This document shows positions 1 through 7,626 of a stretch of DNA of 19,165 nt, in pieces. Each line of letters starts with the position of its first letter. The stretch's first letter is position 1. The DNA is from Actinomycetes bacterium (lineage in GTDB: Bacteria > Actinomycetota > Acidimicrobiia > Acidimicrobiales > Microtrichaceae), in NCBI GenBank assembly GCA_023437745.1, contig JAEZFI010000277.1, forward strand, positions 1-19,165, read 5' to 3'. The notes under the pieces are model-generated. The model did not search any database, had not been told where the DNA came from, and was given only the letters and a program-made list of their open reading frames with translations. A program made the translations under genes and the position numbers.

Positions 1-34
1 CGCCCCCCCCGCCCCCCCCCCCCCCCCCCCCCCC
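1..34. repeat. Poly-C tract at the window's left end
   Basis: Positions 3-10 and 12-34 are uninterrupted C, broken only by a G at 11. No coding signal is visible. A run of 23 C at the very end, mirrored by a C/G run at the other end, looks like an assembly or sequencing end artefact rather than biology. A genuine homopolymer cannot be excluded from sequence alone. Confidence 0.8.
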
Positions 35-56
35 GCGTCCCCCCTCCGTCGACCGA

Positions 57-62
57 TAGGTT
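57..62 (+). promoter_or_regulatory. Putative -10 box for the GH2 gene
   Basis: TAGGTT fits the actinobacterial TANNNT -10 consensus and ends 9 bases before the ATG at 72. There is no Shine-Dalgarno sequence between it and the start, so transcription would begin almost at the start codon. No convincing -35 is visible, partly because the upstream sequence is poly-C. Confidence 0.4.
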
Positions 63-71
63 CATGGCCCG

Positions 72-2234
72 ATGACGCACGCCAGACTCGACCTCGGCGG
101 CACCTGGCGCGCGTCCGTCGCCGACGACGAGTTGCGCCGGTCGTACGCCGCCGACGACTTCGACGACGCCGCCTGGCCGACGCTGACCGTGCCCGGGCAC
201 TGGCAGCGGACCGAGGCCTTCGCCGACCACGACGGCCCGCTGCTCCTCCGCCGGCGCCTCGCGACCCCGGCGTCACCCGCCGAGGGCACACGCTGGTGGC
301 TGCGCTTCGACGGCATCTTCTACCAGTCGGACGTCTGGCTCGACGGCGCCTACCTTGGCGACACGGAGGGGTACTTCTCGTCCCACCAGTTCGAGGTCAC
401 GGAGCAGCTCGCCGAGCGCTCCGAGCACGTCCTCGCCGTCGAGGTGACGTGCACGCCGCAGCGGGACCGGACCCGGAAGCGCAACCTCACCGGGTCGTAC
501 CAGCACTCGGACCAGATCGACGCGCGGCTCAACCCGGCGGGCATCTGGGCGCCCGTCGGCATCGTCGCCAGCGGCCCCGTCCGGATCGTCCACCACCGCG
601 TGCTGTGCCTGGACGCCGACCCGACGCGATCGACGGTCGGCTGCCGCCTCGTGCTCGACGCGACCGACGACCACGACGTGGTGATCATCACGCGGGTGGC
701 GGGCATCGACCACCGCCACGCCCGCAAGGTGGCGGCCGGGGAGAACCAGCTCGAGTGGACGGTGGTCGTGCCGGACCCCGAGCTGTGGTGGCCGCATGCG
801 CTGGGCGACGCTGCGCTCCACGACCTCGAGATCGAGGTCGTGCTCGACGGGGACCGGGTCAGCGACTCGATCACGCACCGGATCGGCCTGCGGTCGGTCG
901 AGCTCGAGAACTGGATCCTGCGCGTCAACGGCGAGCGGCTCTTCCTGAAGGGCGCGAACCAGGGGCCGGTGTCGTGCTGGCCGGCAGCGACGACCGACGC
1001 CGACCAGGAGCGGGTCGTCGCGCTCGCCCGGGAGGCAGGGCTCGACCTGCTGAGGATCCACTCGCACATCGCCGCACCCGGCCTCTACGACGCGGCCGAC
1101 CGGGCGGGGATGCTCCTGTGGCAGGACCTCCCGCTCCAATGGGCCTACCACCGGAGCGTGCGCCCCCAGGCCGTCCGCCAGGCCCGGCTCGCAGTCGACC
1201 TCCTGGGCCACCACCCGTCGGTCGCCGTGTGGTGCGGGCACAGCTCGCCCGTGCCGCTGTCGATCGAACCGGACGACGTCGCCACCCCCGAGGACCGGCG
1301 ACGGCTCCTCGCCCGCAACGTGACCGCGCAGGAGCTCCCGACCTACAACCGCACGGTCCTCGACCGGTCGATCGCCCGTGCCCTCCGGCGCAACGACCCG
1401 AGCCGGCCCGTCGTGCCGCACTCGGGTGTGCTGCCCCACCTCCCCCGCCTCGACGGCACCGACAGCCACCTCTACCTCGGCTGGTACGGCGGCGAGGAGC
1501 GGCAGTTCCCCGCCCTGTGCGCGGCGTGGCCGCGGCTCGTCAGGTTCGTCAGCGAGTTCGGCGCCCAGTCGGTGCCCGTCGACGCCGACTTCGTGGACCG
1601 GGCCAGCTGGCCGGACCTGGACTGGGAGCAGCTGGGCGAGCACCACTGCGCGCAGCGTGGCGTGTTCGAGCGGTACGTGCCCCCGGACGCGTACGCGACC
1701 TTCGACGAGTGGGCCGCCGCCACGCGCCGCTACCAGGCCGACCTCATCCGATTCCACGTGGAGACGCTGCGACGCCTCAAGTACTCGCCCACGGGGGGCT
1801 TCGCCGTGTTCGCCTTCGCCGACGCGGCACCCGGCATCACGTGGTCGCTGCTCTCCGCGGACCGGGTGCCCAAGGAGGCGTACGGCGCGCTGCGTGACGT
1901 GTGCGCGCCGGTCATCGCGACCGCCGACCGGTTGCCCGACCACGTCCACCCGGGCGAGCCGATCGAGGTGCAGGTCCACGTCGTCTCGGACCTCCGCCAC
2001 GAGCTGGCCGACGTCCGCGTCGTCGCCCGGTGGAGCTGGGATGGCGGCCACCACGTCGACGGGTTCAGCGGGGCGGTCGACCCCGACGCGTGCGTGCTGG
2101 TCGGCACCTCCGCCATCGAGGCGCCCGACGCCGACGGGCCGGTGGAGCTCCACCTCGAGCTGGCCTACGACGGCGTCACCACCACCCGGACCGACCGCAC
2201 GTTCGTCGTCGGCGGCGAGCACCACCACCACTGA
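72..2234 (+). CDS. Glycoside hydrolase family 2 protein (beta-mannosidase/galactosidase-like), acid/base Glu replaced
   Basis: The 720-residue protein has the GH2 order: an N-terminal jelly-roll sugar-binding domain (about 1-185, beginning LDLGGTWR), an Ig-like domain (about 190-285), a TIM barrel (about 290-600) and a C-terminal beta domain. Barrel landmarks are FLKGAN, LLRIHSHI, LLWQDLPLQW and SEFG. Glu495 in SEFG matches the family nucleophile. The acid/base motif, usually WCGNNE or WNGNNE, reads WCGHSSP at 387-393, so Ser392 stands where Glu is expected. Full activity as a retaining glycosidase is therefore doubtful; it may be a pseudoenzyme, use another residue, or contain a sequence error. 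There is no signal peptide, so it is probably cytoplasmic. The tail ends GGEHHHH. The substrate cannot be named. The start at 72 is supported by the full-length N-terminal domain and a -10 box just upstream. The histidine phosphatase gene follows after 25 bases. Confidence 0.85.
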   Translation: MTHARLDLGGTWRASVADDELRRSYAADDFDDAAWPTLTVPGHWQRTEAFADHDGPLLLRRRLATPASPAEGTRWWLRFDGIFYQSDVWLDGAYLGDTEGYFSSHQFEVTEQLAERSEHVLAVEVTCTPQRDRTRKRNLTGSYQHSDQIDARLNPAGIWAPVGIVASGPVRIVHHRVLCLDADPTRSTVGCRLVLDATDDHDVVIITRVAGIDHRHARKVAAGENQLEWTVVVPDPELWWPHALGDAALHDLEIEVVLDGDRVSDSITHRIGLRSVELENWILRVNGERLFLKGANQGPVSCWPAATTDADQERVVALAREAGLDLLRIHSHIAAPGLYDAADRAGMLLWQDLPLQWAYHRSVRPQAVRQARLAVDLLGHHPSVAVWCGHSSPVPLSIEPDDVATPEDRRRLLARNVTAQELPTYNRTVLDRSIARALRRNDPSRPVVPHSGVLPHLPRLDGTDSHLYLGWYGGEERQFPALCAAWPRLVRFVSEFGAQSVPVDADFVDRASWPDLDWEQLGEHHCAQRGVFERYVPPDAYATFDEWAAATRRYQADLIRFHVETLRRLKYSPTGGFAVFAFADAAPGITWSLLSADRVPKEAYGALRDVCAPVIATADRLPDHVHPGEPIEVQVHVVSDLRHELADVRVVARWSWDGGHHVDGFSGAVDPDACVLVGTSAIEAPDADGPVELHLELAYDGVTTTRTDRTFVVGGEHHHH

Positions 2235-2259
2235 CCGACGGACGGGAGGGAGCGAGCGC

Positions 2260-2958
2260 GTGACCGCGACACCACCGGAGGGGTTCCGCCAGCACCGGTT
2301 CACCGCCCCACCCCACGCCACCACGATCCTGCTCGTCCGCCACGGCGAATCGGCACCGGCGCTGCCGGGCGCTCCCTTCCCGCTCCGAGACGGCCACGGG
2401 GACCCCGAGCTCCACCCCGACGGCGTCCGCCAGGCCGAGGCCGTCGGTGCACGCCTCGCCGCCGACCACCACCGGGGCGACTCGATCGACGGCCTCTACG
2501 TGACGACGCTGCGCCGGACGCACCAGACGGCGGCGCCGCTCGCCCGCCTCACCGGGCTGCGGCCCGTCGAGGTGGCCGACCTCCGTGAGGTGCACCTCGG
2601 TGAGTGGGAGGGCGGCATCTTCCGCCAGAAGGTGATCGAGGGCGACCCGGCCTTCCTCCGCGTGATCGAACGGGAGCGCTGGGACGAGATCCCGGGCGCC
2701 GAGCCCCGCGAGCTGTTCGCCGAGCGCCTCCGCCGTGGGATCGGCTCGATCGTCGAGTCCCATCCCGGCGGGCGGGCCGTGGCCGTCGTCCACGGCGGCG
2801 TCATCGGCGAGCTGCTCTCGATCGCCAGCGGATCCAGGGGCTTCGCGTTCGCCGGAGCGGACAACGCCTCCATCTCCGAGCTGGTCGTCGACGGCGATCG
2901 GTGGACGCTTCGACGATTCAACGACGTGAGCCACCTTCGAGGCCTCGAAGTTGTCTGA
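2260..2958 (+). CDS. Histidine phosphatase superfamily protein (phosphoglycerate mutase-like)
   Basis: The 232-residue protein belongs to the histidine phosphatase (branch 1) superfamily, whose members transfer or hydrolyse phosphate through a phosphohistidine. The catalytic motif LLVRHGES puts the phosphorylated His at 28. The second catalytic His is His178 in AVVHGGVIGE. LHPDGVRQAEAVGARL and TTLRRTHQTA are further family blocks. The frame stays open far upstream inside the GH2 gene, but GTG at 2260 is the sensible start: it lies 25 bases after the GH2 stop and is preceded by the purine-rich GGGAGGGAG about 8 bases away. It is probably co-transcribed with the GH2 gene. The superfamily includes phosphoglycerate mutases, alpha-ribazole phosphatases and broad sugar-phosphatases, and the sequence does not decide among them. 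Confidence 0.9.
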   Translation: MTATPPEGFRQHRFTAPPHATTILLVRHGESAPALPGAPFPLRDGHGDPELHPDGVRQAEAVGARLAADHHRGDSIDGLYVTTLRRTHQTAAPLARLTGLRPVEVADLREVHLGEWEGGIFRQKVIEGDPAFLRVIERERWDEIPGAEPRELFAERLRRGIGSIVESHPGGRAVAVVHGGVIGELLSIASGSRGFAFAGADNASISELVVDGDRWTLRRFNDVSHLRGLEVV

Positions 2959-2962
2959 CGTT

Positions 2963-2992
2963 TTGAGAGCCTTCTCAGGTCGGCGGTAGCGT
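2963..2992 (+). promoter_or_regulatory. Promoter of the sdhCAB operon
   Basis: A -35-like TTGAGA (2963-2968) and a -10-like TAGCGT (2987-2992) are separated by 18 bases. Transcription should start near 2998-3000, giving a leader of about 31 bases that contains the Shine-Dalgarno of sdhC. The -35 overlaps an imperfect inverted repeat, TGAGA-gcct-TCTCA (2964-2977), which could be a regulator site. Confidence 0.55.
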
Positions 2993-3015
2993 GCCAGATG
3001 TCGCCCCGATCCCTC

Positions 3016-3023
3016 GCGAGGAG
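3016..3023 (+). promoter_or_regulatory. Shine-Dalgarno that decides the sdhC start
   Basis: GCGAGGAG lies 7 bases before ATG 3031. The in-frame ATG at 2998 has no comparable site and falls at the predicted transcription start, so 3031 is preferred. Confidence 0.6.
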
Positions 3024-3030
3024 CCTCGAC

Positions 3031-3792
3031 ATGGCGCAAACCCTTGAGTCACGACCCGGAGCCGATGCGCCGATCGTGAACCGTCCGCCGAACCGTCGGT
3101 CCCCCTGGCTGGTGCAGTTCTACGGCACCGCCGTCGGCAAGAAGTGGGTCATGGCCCTCACCGGCATCGGCCTGTGGGGCTTCGTGCTGGCCCACATGGT
3201 GGGCAACCTCAAGGTCTACATGGGCGACTCGCACGGCGAGCCGGCGCTCGACATCTACGGCGAGGGCCTGCGGACGCTGCTCTACCCGATCCTCCCCCAC
3301 CACACCGTGGTGTGGGCGCTGCGCATCGGGCTCATCGTGATGTTCGCCTTCCACATCCACTCGGCCATCACGCTCACGCAGATGAACCGCCGGGCCCGAC
3401 CGGTGGACTACAAGGCGCCCCGCGAGTACATCGCCGCCAACTTCGCCTCGCGTTCGATGCGGATCACGGGCGTGATCGTCCTGGCGTACCTCGTGTTCCA
3501 CCTGTTCGACCTGAGCTGGACGGGCACCGGCGCCGACTTCGTGCGCGGCCACGTGAAGCACAACCTGATCGGTTCGCTCCAGCGGCCCGTCGTGGCCCTG
3601 GCGTACCTCGTGGCCAACGCCGCACTCGCCGTGCACCTGTACCACGGGCTCTGGTCGATGTTCCAGAGCATGGGCATCAACAACCCGCGCTGGAACCAGG
3701 TCCGGCGCTCCCTCGCGCTGGGCATGGCCGTCATCGTCGGCGCACCCAACGTCCTGTTCCCGATCCTCATCGTGACCAAGGTCGTGTCCTGA
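3031..3792 (+). CDS. sdhC: Succinate dehydrogenase cytochrome b subunit (b558 family)
   Basis: This 253-residue membrane anchor binds heme and quinone and passes electrons from SdhB to menaquinone. About five hydrophobic segments are visible, beginning with WVMALTGIGLWGFVLAHMVG (39-58). Histidines placed in or beside them (His55, His108/110, His157, His202/205) fit the di-heme single-subunit anchors, which explains why there is no separate sdhD. A soluble, proline- and arginine-rich N-terminus of about 30 residues precedes the first helix. A longer form from ATG 2998 would add 11 residues, but the Shine-Dalgarno favours 3031. It is the first gene of the operon. The family is clear; the heme count is inferred from the family. 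Confidence 0.92.
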   Translation: MAQTLESRPGADAPIVNRPPNRRSPWLVQFYGTAVGKKWVMALTGIGLWGFVLAHMVGNLKVYMGDSHGEPALDIYGEGLRTLLYPILPHHTVVWALRIGLIVMFAFHIHSAITLTQMNRRARPVDYKAPREYIAANFASRSMRITGVIVLAYLVFHLFDLSWTGTGADFVRGHVKHNLIGSLQRPVVALAYLVANAALAVHLYHGLWSMFQSMGINNPRWNQVRRSLALGMAVIVGAPNVLFPILIVTKVVS

Positions 3793-3852
3793 GCCTCCGG
3801 CTCGGGATCACCGACCGTCGGTTCCCGCGAGTGTCCGCAGAGAGAGACTGAG

Positions 3853-5787
3853 ATGGCCATCACCCTCGACGCCAAGATCCCGGCCGGCCCGCTGGCCGAC
3901 AAGTGGACCAACCACAAGTTCGACCTCAAGCTCGTCGCCCCGCACAACCGGCGGAAGTTCGACGTCATCGTCGTCGGGACCGGCCTCGCCGGCGCGGCCG
4001 CCGCCGCTTCGCTCGGGGAGCTCGGGTACAACGTGAAGGTCTTCACGTACCACGACTCGCCGCGCCGGGCGCACTCGATCGCCGCACAGGGCGGCATCAA
4101 CGCCGCCAAGAACTACCAGGGCGACGGCGACAGCGTGCACCGTCTCTTCTACGACACCATCAAGGGCGGCGACTTCCGCGCCCGCGAGGGCAACGTCCAT
4201 CGCCTCGCCGAGGTGTCGCTCGACATCATCGACCAGTGCGTCGCCCAGGGCGTCCCGTTCGCCCGTGAGTACGGCGGCCTGCTCGACAACCGGAGCTTCG
4301 GCGGCGCCCAGGTGGCCCGCACGTTCTACGCCCGGGGGCAGACCGGCCAGCAGCTGCTCCTCGGCGCCTACCAGGCCCTCGCCCGGCAGATCCACCTCGG
4401 CACGGTCACGCTCTACAACCGGATGGACATGCTCGACGTCGTCGTCGGCGAGGACGGCCAGGCGTGCGGCATCATCGCCCGCGACCTCCTGTCGGGCGAG
4501 ACGACCCGGCACAACGGCCACGCCGTGGTCCTGGCCACCGGCGGCTACGGCAACGTCTACTTCCTGTCGACCAACGCCAAGGCGTGCAACGTGACCGCCA
4601 CCTGGCGGGCGCACCGCAAGGGGGCGGCGTTCGCCAACCCCTGCTACACGCAGATCCACCCGACCTGCATCCCGGCGTCGGACGAGTTTCAGTCCAAGCT
4701 CACGCTGATGTCGGAGTCGCTCCGCAACGACGGGCGCATCTGGGTCCCGAAGAACCTCGACGACGTGGGCAAGGCCGCCGCGGACATCGCCGAGGGCGAC
4801 CGCGACTACTACCTCGAGCGGAAGTACCCGGCCTTCGGCAACCTCGTCCCGCGCGACATCGCCTCCCGCAACGCCAAGACGATGGTCGACGCCGGCCACG
4901 GCGTGGGGCCGCTGCAGAACGGCGTGTACCTCGACTTCGCCGACTCGATCAACCGCCTCGGCGAGGACGTGGTGCGGGAGCGCTACGGGAACCTCTTCGA
5001 CATGTACGAGCGCATCACCGGCGAGAACCCGTACCAGACGCCGATGCGCATCTACCCCGCGACCCACTACACGATGGGCGGGCTGTGGGTGGACTACAAC
5101 CTCCAGTCGACCATCCCCGGCCTGTTCGTGGCGGGTGAGGCGAACTTCAGCGACCACGGCGCCAACCGCCTCGGTGCGTCGGCGCTGATGCAGGGCCTCG
5201 CCGACGGCTACTTCGTGCTCCCCACGACCATCGCCGGCTACCTCGCCGAGCACCTCGGCGAGCAGCCGGTGCCGACCGACCACGCGGTGTTCGAGACGGC
5301 GCAGGCCGACGTCGAGGACCGCATCTCGCGGCTCATGTCCGTGAAGGGGACGAAGTCGGTCGACCACTACCACCGCGAGCTGGGCAAGATCGTCTGGGAC
5401 TACTGCGGCATGGCCCGCAACAAGGCAGGCCTCGAGAAGGCGCTGTCCGAGATCCCCGCCCTTCGGGAGCAGTACTGGAAGGACGTCAAGATCCTCGGCG
5501 ACGGCCGCTCCTACAACCAGAGCCTCGAGAAGGCGCTGCGGGTGTCGGACTTCATGGAGATGGCCGAGCTGAAGGTCCGCGATGCGCTGCACCGCGAGGA
5601 GTCCTGTGGCGGCCACTTCCGCGAGGAGCACCAGACGCCCGAGGGCGAGGCGCTGCGCGACGACGAGAACTTCCAGTACGTCGCGGCGTGGGAGTACGGC
5701 GGCGAGAACATCGGGACCGACGCCGTCCTCCACAAGGAGCCCCTCGTGTTCGAGACCGTGACGCCGAGCCAGCGCAGCTACAAGTAG
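3853..5787 (+). CDS. sdhA: Succinate dehydrogenase flavoprotein subunit
   Basis: The 644-residue catalytic subunit oxidises succinate to fumarate with covalently bound FAD. The N-terminal dinucleotide fold is VIVVGTGLAGAAAAASLG (about 38-55). His74 in the HSIAAQGGINAA block is the expected covalent FAD attachment site. THYTMGGLWVDYN, GLFVAGEANFSDHGANRLGA and Arg439, which corresponds to the proton-shuttle Arg, form the active-site region. Length and sequence style match the type found with single-anchor SdhC, as in Chlorobi, Bacteroidetes and many actinobacteria. The 60-base gap after sdhC holds a purine-rich AGAGAGAG ribosome site and a small hairpin (ACCGA-ccg-TCGGT, 3810-3822) that may tune relative expression. 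No key residue seems missing. Confidence 0.96.
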   Translation: MAITLDAKIPAGPLADKWTNHKFDLKLVAPHNRRKFDVIVVGTGLAGAAAAASLGELGYNVKVFTYHDSPRRAHSIAAQGGINAAKNYQGDGDSVHRLFYDTIKGGDFRAREGNVHRLAEVSLDIIDQCVAQGVPFAREYGGLLDNRSFGGAQVARTFYARGQTGQQLLLGAYQALARQIHLGTVTLYNRMDMLDVVVGEDGQACGIIARDLLSGETTRHNGHAVVLATGGYGNVYFLSTNAKACNVTATWRAHRKGAAFANPCYTQIHPTCIPASDEFQSKLTLMSESLRNDGRIWVPKNLDDVGKAAADIAEGDRDYYLERKYPAFGNLVPRDIASRNAKTMVDAGHGVGPLQNGVYLDFADSINRLGEDVVRERYGNLFDMYERITGENPYQTPMRIYPATHYTMGGLWVDYNLQSTIPGLFVAGEANFSDHGANRLGASALMQGLADGYFVLPTTIAGYLAEHLGEQPVPTDHAVFETAQADVEDRISRLMSVKGTKSVDHYHRELGKIVWDYCGMARNKAGLEKALSEIPALREQYWKDVKILGDGRSYNQSLEKALRVSDFMEMAELKVRDALHREESCGGHFREEHQTPEGEALRDDENFQYVAAWEYGGENIGTDAVLHKEPLVFETVTPSQRSYK

Positions 5788-5817
5788 CCGTTTCCAGCGA
5801 ACAGGATTGATGACGAC

Positions 5818-6597
5818 GTGAGCAACACCCTGAACCTCACCCTGAAGGTGTGGCGCCAGAACGGCCCCGACGACGCCGGTCGCTTCGAGGAGTACCGCAC
5901 GACGGTCGCCGACGACGCCTCGTTCCTCGAGATGCTCGACTACGTGAACGAGGACCTGATCGCCAACGACCGCGAGCCCATCGCGTTCGACCACGACTGC
6001 CGCGAGGGCATCTGCGGGTCCTGCGGCCTGATGATCAACGGCCAGGCCCACGGCCCTCAGCGGGGCACGGCGACGTGCCAGCTGCACATGCGCAAGTTCT
6101 CCGACGGCGACCACATCGTCATCGAGCCGTTCCGTGCCGCCGGCTTCCCGATCATCAGGGACCTCGCCGTGAACCGTGCCGCCTTCGACCGGATCGTCGA
6201 GTCCGGCGGCTACATCACCGTCCAGACCGGCGCTGCGCCCGAGGCGAACCTCACCCCGGTGCCCAAGGACGTCGCCGACGCCTCGATGGACGCTGCCGCC
6301 TGCATCGGCTGCGGAGCGTGTGTCGCAGCGTGCCCGAACGGCGCGGCCAACCTCTTCACCTCGGCGAAGATGCAGCACCTCAACCTGCTGCCGCAGGGCC
6401 AGGCCGAGCGCTGGGCCCGCAGCGAGAACATGGTCGAGACGATGGAGGAGTTCTTCGGCTCCTGCACCAACCACGGGGAGTGTCAGGAGGCGTGCCCCAA
6501 GGAGATCTCGATCGACTTCATCGCCATGATGAACCGCGACTACCTGAAGTCGAAGTTCGCCAACCGGCGTCGCCTCGGTCAGCGCAAGTCCGGCTGA
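5818..6597 (+). CDS. sdhB: Succinate dehydrogenase iron-sulfur subunit
   Basis: The 259-residue protein carries electrons from SdhA to SdhC. The 2Fe-2S ligands are Cys61, Cys66, Cys69 and Cys87 (CREGICGSC, then C). The 4Fe-4S motif CIGCGACVAACP supplies Cys162, 165 and 168, with Cys172 beginning the ligation of the 3Fe-4S site. The later cysteines are 216, 222 and 226 (CTNHGECQEACP). The start is GTG 5818, with AGGA 11 bases upstream; a nearby ATG at 5810 is out of frame and stops at once. The gene follows sdhA after 30 bases and ends the operon. A strong hairpin follows at 6624-6674. Confidence 0.96.
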   Translation: MSNTLNLTLKVWRQNGPDDAGRFEEYRTTVADDASFLEMLDYVNEDLIANDREPIAFDHDCREGICGSCGLMINGQAHGPQRGTATCQLHMRKFSDGDHIVIEPFRAAGFPIIRDLAVNRAAFDRIVESGGYITVQTGAAPEANLTPVPKDVADASMDAAACIGCGACVAACPNGAANLFTSAKMQHLNLLPQGQAERWARSENMVETMEEFFGSCTNHGECQEACPKEISIDFIAMMNRDYLKSKFANRRRLGQRKSG

Positions 6598-6623
6598 TCC
6601 CCTCCGGCGCCGCGGTCCCGCCG

Positions 6624-6674
6624 CGAAGTTCGCGCGCTCACCCGCGCGATGTGGGGATCGGCGCGCGAACTTCG
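6624..6674. terminator. Inverted repeat between convergent sdhB and the AttH-like gene
   Basis: The arms CGAAGTTCGCGCGC (6624-6637) and GCGCGCGAACTTCG (6661-6674) are perfect complements over 14 bases, around a 23-base loop. The repeat lies between two convergent stop codons (6597 and 6692), so a bidirectional transcription terminator is the simplest reading. No T-tract follows on either side, as is common in high-GC actinobacteria. A protein-binding palindrome is the alternative. Confidence 0.6.
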
Positions 6675-6691
6675 GCTGAACCCGACGTCGG

Positions 6692-7615
6692 CTACGCCGG
6701 CGGTTGGTTGAACTCGATCCAGCACACACCGTTGCGGCCGTCGGCTGCCTGCACCCTCGCCATCGCTCGGGGGAAGCGGGCCTGACGGCCGCTCGGGTGC
6801 TCGAGCAGCACCGGTGACCACGCGACAGGCCTGACCTCGAGGTCGAGCCCTCCGAACACCAGGCGGGCCCGGTCCACCAGGCCTTCACGCCCGACGTCGG
6901 ATTCCACGGTGAGCTCCATCGACTCGCCGAACTGGTCCGAGCCGGCGGGGAGCACGTAGGTCACGCCCCATCCGTCGAGGTCGTTGAACGCACCGGCGGT
7001 GTGCCAGCGGGTGCCGTCCTCGAGCCGCCCTGCCGACCAGCACCACCGGTTGGACCACCAGTCCCGCGGCGCGCCCCACGAGTGGTCGCGCTGGCCCCAC
7101 CCGTCGACCTCGATCCGTCGCTGCCCGACGACGACCTCGCCGTGCACGCGGCACGGGATCTCGTAGCGCGGCGTCGTCAGGGCGGGCCACTGGTAGGCCG
7201 CACGGTCGGTCTCCCAGTCGAGCTCGAACCCGAACGGGATCCGCTCCCCCAGCGCACCGTGGTAGACGTCGGCGGGGTCGTCCAGCGCCACGGCGAACGC
7301 CTCGAGGCTGCAGCTCATCCGCTCCGTCGGCTCGGGGATGTGGTGGTCCGCCCAGAGGCCCTCGTGGCGCACCTCCATCGACCGTGGGTCGGACGGGGCG
7401 GCGACGTCGTGGTCGATGACCGTGACCAGGCGACCGCCGTCCTCCACGAAGCACGCCCAGTACCAGACGCCACCGAGGGAGGGGACGAACCCGAGGCGCA
7501 CGTACCCGCCGGCGGACCCGTCGGGGGTGAACCAGTCGAGGTAGTACGACTCGTTCCAGAGGTCCACGCCGTCGGGTCGGTGGCGGGCCTCGTCGGCGGG
7601 GTCAACGGTCGGCAT
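6692..7615 (-). CDS. AttH/CrtC-like lipocalin-fold protein (DUF7064/7065-like)
   Basis: The 307-residue protein is rich in tryptophan. It carries the GWGQRDHSWGAPRDWW block (Arg176-Asp177-His178 at its centre) that I associate with the AttH/hydroxyneurosporene hydratase-like superfamily. These proteins fold as two lipocalin-like barrels and are thought to bind or hydrate hydrophobic, often isoprenoid, molecules. Other blocks are GGVWYWACFVEDGGRLVTV near the N-terminus and NGVCWIEFNQP at the C-terminus. No signal peptide or membrane segment is seen. ATG 7615 follows the stop of the upstream gene by 11 bases and lacks a strong ribosome site, so it is probably translationally coupled. No carotenoid gene lies nearby, so a carotenoid substrate should not be assumed. 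The exact subfamily is from memory of the motif. Confidence 0.65.
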   Translation of the reverse strand: MPTVDPADEARHRPDGVDLWNESYYLDWFTPDGSAGGYVRLGFVPSLGGVWYWACFVEDGGRLVTVIDHDVAAPSDPRSMEVRHEGLWADHHIPEPTERMSCSLEAFAVALDDPADVYHGALGERIPFGFELDWETDRAAYQWPALTTPRYEIPCRVHGEVVVGQRRIEVDGWGQRDHSWGAPRDWWSNRWCWSAGRLEDGTRWHTAGAFNDLDGWGVTYVLPAGSDQFGESMELTVESDVGREGLVDRARLVFGGLDLEVRPVAWSPVLLEHPSGRQARFPRAMARVQAADGRNGVCWIEFNQPPA

Positions 7616-7626
7616 GGCGTGCTCGT

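Noticed and set aside
2217..2234. GGEHHHH at the GH2 C-terminus resembling an engineered tag
   Set aside because: There are only four histidines, no vector or linker sequence follows, and the next gene is in natural context. It is most likely native.
273..2324. 683-codon minus-strand frame opposite the GH2 gene
   Set aside because: The translation is repetitive Val/Arg/Asp/Gly with no domain. The plus strand holds a complete GH2 protein.
3810..3822. Small hairpin ACCGA-ccg-TCGGT between sdhC and sdhA as a terminator
   Set aside because: The 5-base stem lies inside an operon with conserved gene order. It is too weak to call, though it could affect mRNA processing.
3808..6888. Open reading frame of about 1,000 codons on the minus strand opposite sdhA and sdhB
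   Set aside because: It is a shadow of the sdh genes caused by GC-rich third positions. The translation is Val/Ala/Arg/His-rich without domains, while the plus-strand frames carry textbook motifs.
6692..7615. Carotenoid hydratase (crtC) assignment for the AttH-like protein
   Set aside because: The motif supports the superfamily only. No carotenoid genes are nearby and there is no signal peptide, so the specific enzyme name is not justified.
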